Source of the DNA: Deltaproteobacteria bacterium
Lineage (GTDB): Bacteria; Myxococcota_A; Polyangia; Polyangiales; B10-G4
Reading direction: 5' to 3'
DNA: 41,006 nt
Assembly: GCA_003647065.1 (NCBI GenBank)
Contig: QMMC01000007.1
Span: forward strand, 1-41,006
This document shows, piece by piece, positions 37,293 through 41,006 of this stretch; the stretch's first letter is position 1; the number at the start of each line of letters is the position of its first letter. Under the pieces are notes generated by a model. That model was not told where the DNA came from. It saw only the letters and a list, made by a program, of their open reading frames with translations, and searched no databases. The translations under genes and the position numbers were made by a program.

Positions 37293-39956
37293 ATGACTGG
37301 CTTCGCGCGCTACCCGATCACCTTCGGCATTCTGGCTTTACTGGCCTCGCTTTCCATGGCGTCGCCGGTCGTGGCTCAAGAAGAGGGTGAAGAGAGCGAA
37401 GAGAGCGAAGATGCGGCGCCGGTCGTCACTCCCCCGCGCCTCGTCGAGTTCATCGAGGCCGACTACCCCGCCGAGGCTGCCGCCGAAGAGCTCACCGCCA
37501 CCGTCGAGCTCGCCATCACCATCGCGACCGACGGCACGGTCACCAACGTCGTGGTCGTCACCTCGGCGGGCCACGGCTTCGACGAGGCTGCGGTCGCTGC
37601 CGCCGAGCGCTTCCGGTTCGAGCCCGCCCGCCGCGACGGCGAGGCGATGGCGTCACGCATTCGCTATCGCTACGTCTTCGAGCTTCGCGACATCACGCCG
37701 GACGATCCCCTGCCCGACGACATCCCGCCCGATGAAGTCGACCCCCGAGACCTGCCGATGGGGCGCCTCTCCGGGGTGATCCTGACGGCCGAAGACGCCG
37801 AGCCCGTGGGCTCGGCCGAGGTGATCATCGAGTCCGCTGACGGTCGGGTCCGCCGCCGCGTCGTCGCGGGCCCCGACGGTACGTTCCGCTTCGACGACCT
37901 GCCCGCCGGGACCTATTCGGTGCGCATCCTCGCCGATGAGTTCGGTGAACAGCTCGACGAGGAAGAGGTCGGCGCCGGTGAAGCGACCGAGGTGACCTAC
38001 CACGTCACGGGCATCGCCGGGACCGGCACCGAATTCAGCGCGACGGCCGAAATCGAGGCCCCGGCTCGGGAGGTCGTACGGCGGACCATCACCCGGGACG
38101 AGTTGGTGTCTGTCGCCGGCACCCGCGGCGACGCCCTGCGCACCGTCGAGCTCCTCCCCGGGGTGGGGCGTCCGCCCTTTGCCAGCGGCCAGCTAATCGT
38201 CCGTGGTTCGGCTCCCGGGGACAGCCAAGTCTTCCTCGACAGCGCGCCGGTGCCCCTGCTCTATCACTTCGGCGGCCTGACCAGCTTCTACAACTCCCGC
38301 CTCCTCGACCAGATCGACTTCTACCCGGGGAACTTCTCGGCCCGCTACGGCCGAGCGATGGGCGGCATCCTCGAGGTCTCGACCCGCGATCCCGCGACCG
38401 ACCGCTTTCACGGTGTTGCCGACGTCAACCTCCTCGACGCCTCGATCCTCGTCGAGGCTCCCCTCGGGGACAACGTCTCCTTCGCGGTCGCCGCTCGGCG
38501 CAGCTACATGGACGTGTGGTTCGAGAGCGTGATTCCCAAGGACGCCTTCGATGTCGTCTCGGCGCCGGTCTACTACGACTACCAGGCCACCGTGGCGTGG
38601 CGTCCCTCGGACGAGGACCGCATTCGCTTCAACGTCTACGGCTCGAGCGACCAGCTCAGCCTCATCTTCAGCCAGCCCCCGTCGGACCCGAACATCCGCG
38701 GCGACTTCAACCTCGAGACCCAGTTTCACCGCGGGTTCATCGGGTGGGAGCGCAAGCTCTCACCGAACGTCGACCAGGAGATTCAGTTCGCCGCCGGGCC
38801 GACCAATCTCGCCGCGAACCTCGGCAGCGACCTCGGCTTCGACGCGCAGTTCATCCAGATGAACGGCCGCGCCGAGTGGCGGGGGCGCCTGAGCGATACC
38901 GTGCGCATCATCGGCGGCCTCGACATGGACATCGTGCCCTTCGAGATCGCCTATCGAGGCCCCACGGTCGGCCAGTCCGAGGGCGGGTCTCCGGGCGACC
39001 GGTGCGGGGCCTTGTCGTGCGAAGAGAACATCGCCATCACCAGCGATGGCTCGGTCTTCCGCCCGGCGGCCTACGTCGAAACGGATCTTCGACCCATCGA
39101 CCCGGTGCAGGTCATCATGGGCCTGCGCCTCGACTACTACGACGAGATCAACCGGTGGACCTTCGACCCCCGGGTTGTGACCGTGGTGACGGTGAACGAG
39201 ACGCAGCGGGTCAAGGCCGGCATCGGCGTCTTCAGTCAGCCGCCGGCGTTTCAGGAGTCCCTTCCCGAGACCGGGAACCCAAACCTCTTGCCCCAGCACG
39301 CCCTGCATACCGACGTCGGCTGGGAGTGGGACCTCAGCCGGGGCATCCGTGTTGGTGCAGAGGGTTTCTTCAAGTACCTCTGGGACCGCCCCGTCGCGAC
39401 CTTTGGCGGCGCCGGGGCGCGCTTCACCAACGACGGCATCGGGCGCATCTACGGCCTCGAGCTCTCGGGCCGCGTGCAGCCGATCGGCCGGCGCTGGTTC
39501 GGCTTCCTCTCCTACACGCTCAGCCGGAGCGAGCGCCTGGACGGGCCCGACCAGGAGTGGCGCCTCTTCGACTTCGACCAGACCCACATCTTATCCGTCG
39601 CGGGGGTCTACCGTTTCGGTCGCGGATGGGAGGCCGGCGCGACCTTCCGGCTCATCTCGGGCAACCCGATGACGCCGATCAACGAGGGTGTCTACGACGC
39701 GATCACCGGCATAGCCAATCCCGTCCCCGGCGCGACCAACAGTGAGCGGTCCGCCTTCTTCCACCGCCTCGACCTGCGCATCGAGAAGAAGTGGGACATC
39801 AGCGAGTGGTTCAAGTTCGCCATCTACCTGGACATCCAGAACGTCTACAACTCGACGAACTCCGAAGGCACCATCTACGACTACCGCTATCGCACCAACA
39901 CCAACATCCCCGGCTTGCCGTTCCTCCCGTCGCTCGGGATTCGGGCGGAGATCTGA
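37293..39956 (+). CDS. TonB C-terminal domain fused to TonB-dependent receptor
   Basis: The product is 887 residues with a signal peptide (ending SPVVAQ). First comes a TonB C-terminal-like domain (FIEADYPAEAAAEELTATVELAITIATDGTVTNVVVV to RYRYVFEL, about 50-130), then a carboxypeptidase-regulatory-like beta-sandwich (LSGVILTAEDAEPVGSAEVIIES to VTYHV). A plug domain follows (RGDALRTVELLPGVGRPPFASGQLIVRGSAPGDSQVFLDSAPVPLLYHFGG), then a long beta-barrel ending PFLPSLGIRAEI. The barrel ends without the usual final Phe or Trp. Start ATG 37293 is used; GTG 37275 with TATCAT 10 nt upstream is an alternative. It would import a large or scarce substrate across the outer membrane. The next lipoprotein overlaps its stop. 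Confidence 0.88.
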   Translation: MTGFARYPITFGILALLASLSMASPVVAQEEGEESEESEDAAPVVTPPRLVEFIEADYPAEAAAEELTATVELAITIATDGTVTNVVVVTSAGHGFDEAAVAAAERFRFEPARRDGEAMASRIRYRYVFELRDITPDDPLPDDIPPDEVDPRDLPMGRLSGVILTAEDAEPVGSAEVIIESADGRVRRRVVAGPDGTFRFDDLPAGTYSVRILADEFGEQLDEEEVGAGEATEVTYHVTGIAGTGTEFSATAEIEAPAREVVRRTITRDELVSVAGTRGDALRTVELLPGVGRPPFASGQLIVRGSAPGDSQVFLDSAPVPLLYHFGGLTSFYNSRLLDQIDFYPGNFSARYGRAMGGILEVSTRDPATDRFHGVADVNLLDASILVEAPLGDNVSFAVAARRSYMDVWFESVIPKDAFDVVSAPVYYDYQATVAWRPSDEDRIRFNVYGSSDQLSLIFSQPPSDPNIRGDFNLETQFHRGFIGWERKLSPNVDQEIQFAAGPTNLAANLGSDLGFDAQFIQMNGRAEWRGRLSDTVRIIGGLDMDIVPFEIAYRGPTVGQSEGGSPGDRCGALSCEENIAITSDGSVFRPAAYVETDLRPIDPVQVIMGLRLDYYDEINRWTFDPRVVTVVTVNETQRVKAGIGVFSQPPAFQESLPETGNPNLLPQHALHTDVGWEWDLSRGIRVGAEGFFKYLWDRPVATFGGAGARFTNDGIGRIYGLELSGRVQPIGRRWFGFLSYTLSRSERLDGPDQEWRLFDFDQTHILSVAGVYRFGRGWEAGATFRLISGNPMTPINEGVYDAITGIANPVPGATNSERSAFFHRLDLRIEKKWDISEWFKFAIYLDIQNVYNSTNSEGTIYDYRYRTNTNIPGLPFLPSLGIRAEI

Positions 39957-40918
39957 TGCGCGCCTCTCTCATCACGTCCCTCGCCCTCTTGGTCTTTCCG
40001 GCCTTCGGCCTGGGGTGCATCGACGATCTCGAGTTGCCCCAGGTCGTCATCGATACCCGGCCCCTCGGCGCGCGCATGGAGATCGCCGGCGATCCGGGCC
40101 GTGCCTGGCCCGTGTCCGGGGACACCGGCACCCTCACCTGGCTCGTCGTAGACCCCACCGAAAGCACCCCCCGGGGATGGGGCTTCGTCGTTTGCCCGGC
40201 GATGTCGCTGCCGACGGGTCTCAAGATCTGCAGCGCCCAGCCGACCCAGGTCATCTTGCAGGAGACCCCGACCCTCGACCCGGCGGTGATCACGATTCCC
40301 TTTACCGAAGCTGATTACGCCGGCGTTGACGACGTCCTGATCCAGGGCGTGTTTTGCCCCGACGGCTCACCGGTCGTCGACCTCGTCACCCCCGATGTCA
40401 CCTGTACCGGCGTGACCGAACCGCGGCAGTTGGTCACCTACACCGTGCGTATCGCTCGCGGTGATCTCGTTCCCAATCACAACCCCACCATCGCGGCCGA
40501 CGCCCTCACCTTCGAAGGAGCGCCGTGGGAAGAGGCGACGACCGTGCCCCCCGAAACGGGCTGCGCGGCGATGGCCGGTACGCCGTCCTTGCCGCTCTTC
40601 AGCCGCGGCACCGCGGAGGACCCGGCCGAGGCGATCATCACCGTCACCGGAGATCAGGACGACCGAGAAGAATACCCCGTGGGTGACGCGACCAGGCAGG
40701 AAGACTTGGTCTTCGCCCACTACGCGACGGTCGGCGAGCCCGCCCGGCAGTTCTCGGTGATCGACGAGGTCGAAACCGTCGCCGAATTGAAGTGGGCGAT
40801 GCCCGTCGAGGCATCGGAGATCGCCGCGGACGGCACGCTGGCGCGGTGGTGGATCACCGTCATCGACCAGCGCGGCGGCACCGACTGGACGCGGCGCTTC
40901 GCGTGTGTGGTTCCGTAG
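39956..40918 (+). CDS. Lipoprotein coupled to TonB-dependent receptor
   Basis: The product is 320 residues. A signal peptide with FGLGC (Cys21) gives a likely lipoprotein. The mature part has beta-sheet-like strands (VVIDTRPLGARMEIAG, VITIPFTEADYAGVDDVLIQGVFC) and several Cys (CPAMSLPTGLKIC, CPDGSP, CTGVTEP, CAAMAG), with a closing RFACVVP. No family is recognised. ATG 39956 overlaps the receptor stop (TGATG), so it is co-translated and likely helps capture or process the substrate, as SusD-like or substrate-binding lipoproteins do for other receptors, though it does not resemble SusD. A TTCCCG array begins directly after its stop. Confidence 0.75.
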   Translation: MRASLITSLALLVFPAFGLGCIDDLELPQVVIDTRPLGARMEIAGDPGRAWPVSGDTGTLTWLVVDPTESTPRGWGFVVCPAMSLPTGLKICSAQPTQVILQETPTLDPAVITIPFTEADYAGVDDVLIQGVFCPDGSPVVDLVTPDVTCTGVTEPRQLVTYTVRIARGDLVPNHNPTIAADALTFEGAPWEEATTVPPETGCAAMAGTPSLPLFSRGTAEDPAEAIITVTGDQDDREEYPVGDATRQEDLVFAHYATVGEPARQFSVIDEVETVAELKWAMPVEASEIAADGTLARWWITVIDQRGGTDWTRRFACVVP

Positions 40919-40919
40919 G

Positions 40920-41006
40920 TTTCCGTTCCCGTTCCCGTTCCCGTTCCCGTTCCCGTTCCCGTTCCCGTTCCCGTTCCCGTTCCCGTTCCCGTTCCCGTTC
41001 CCGTTC
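40920..41006. repeat. TTCCCG hexanucleotide array, truncated by window end
   Basis: From 40926 there are 13 perfect TTCCCG units followed by TTC at the edge, preceded by one imperfect unit TTTCCG. The array starts 2 nt after the stop codon of the lipoprotein gene and has no end inside the window. Confidence 0.97.

Overview
The window reads as a chromosomal segment of a high-GC, Gram-negative member of the Myxococcota, probably a Sandaracinaceae/Polyangiales-like lineage. This is inferred from five things. There are many predicted secreted lipoproteins with Asp/Ser/Gly/Ala linkers (DSG, DAG, DGG). One secreted protein ends in a MYXO-CTERM-type tail (GCGC, hydrophobic helix, poly-Arg). There is a sigma/anti-sigma/envelope triad, a zinc-ribbon plus lipobox protein, and a TonB domain fused to a TonB-dependent receptor. 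I see no rRNA, tRNA, IS element, prophage or CRISPR.

Layout. (1) 39-2233: envelope protein, divergent from a GT2 glycosyltransferase and a translationally coupled DUF2064-type transferase. (2) 2234-4778: two lipoprotein genes set between three copies of the 3' end of the DUF2064 gene, which looks like cargo inserted at a gene tail. (3) 4852-7296: SpoIIAA/STAS-like protein, a cyclic-nucleotide-binding Crp-family regulator coupled to a class II phosphodiesterase-like metallo-beta-lactamase protein, and a small helical-repeat protein. (4) 7366-12551: tandem paralogous beta-helix lipoproteins and a PPC-like Cys-rich lipoprotein. (5) 12530-16512 (minus): bacterial PH-domain pair, zinc-ribbon lipoprotein, VWA lipoprotein. 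(6) 16513-17059: long non-coding stretch with nested inverted repeats and a strong intrinsic terminator, then YceI. (7) 17605-19358 (minus): pentaheme lipoprotein and envelope partner; then the third beta-helix paralogue. (8) 21298-23760 (minus): outer-membrane-like protein, ECF sigma factor and membrane anti-sigma candidate. (9) 23822-28277: MYXO-CTERM protein, FHA protein, MepA-like lipoprotein, coiled-coil protein. (10) 28360-29484: AbiEii-type toxin with an unusual short partner and palindromic operators. (11) 29543-32869: lipoprotein with a pentanucleotide repeat in its 5' coding region, GNAT, YchF, response regulator. (12) 32852-40918: P-type ATPase, small lipoprotein, two small membrane proteins, TonB/TonB-dependent receptor fusion and its coupled lipoprotein. 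The window ends inside a TTCCCG hexamer array.

Two cross-cutting signals stand out. First, about ten genes have a TANNNT hexamer (often TAGCCT or TAGGGT) only 6-9 nt before the start codon, some with a -35-like box 18 bp further upstream; this suggests frequent leaderless transcription and fixes several starts. Second, the accessory content is mostly cell-surface: about a dozen predicted lipoproteins, several paralogous or associated with repeats. All calls come from reading the sequence; no database search was run.
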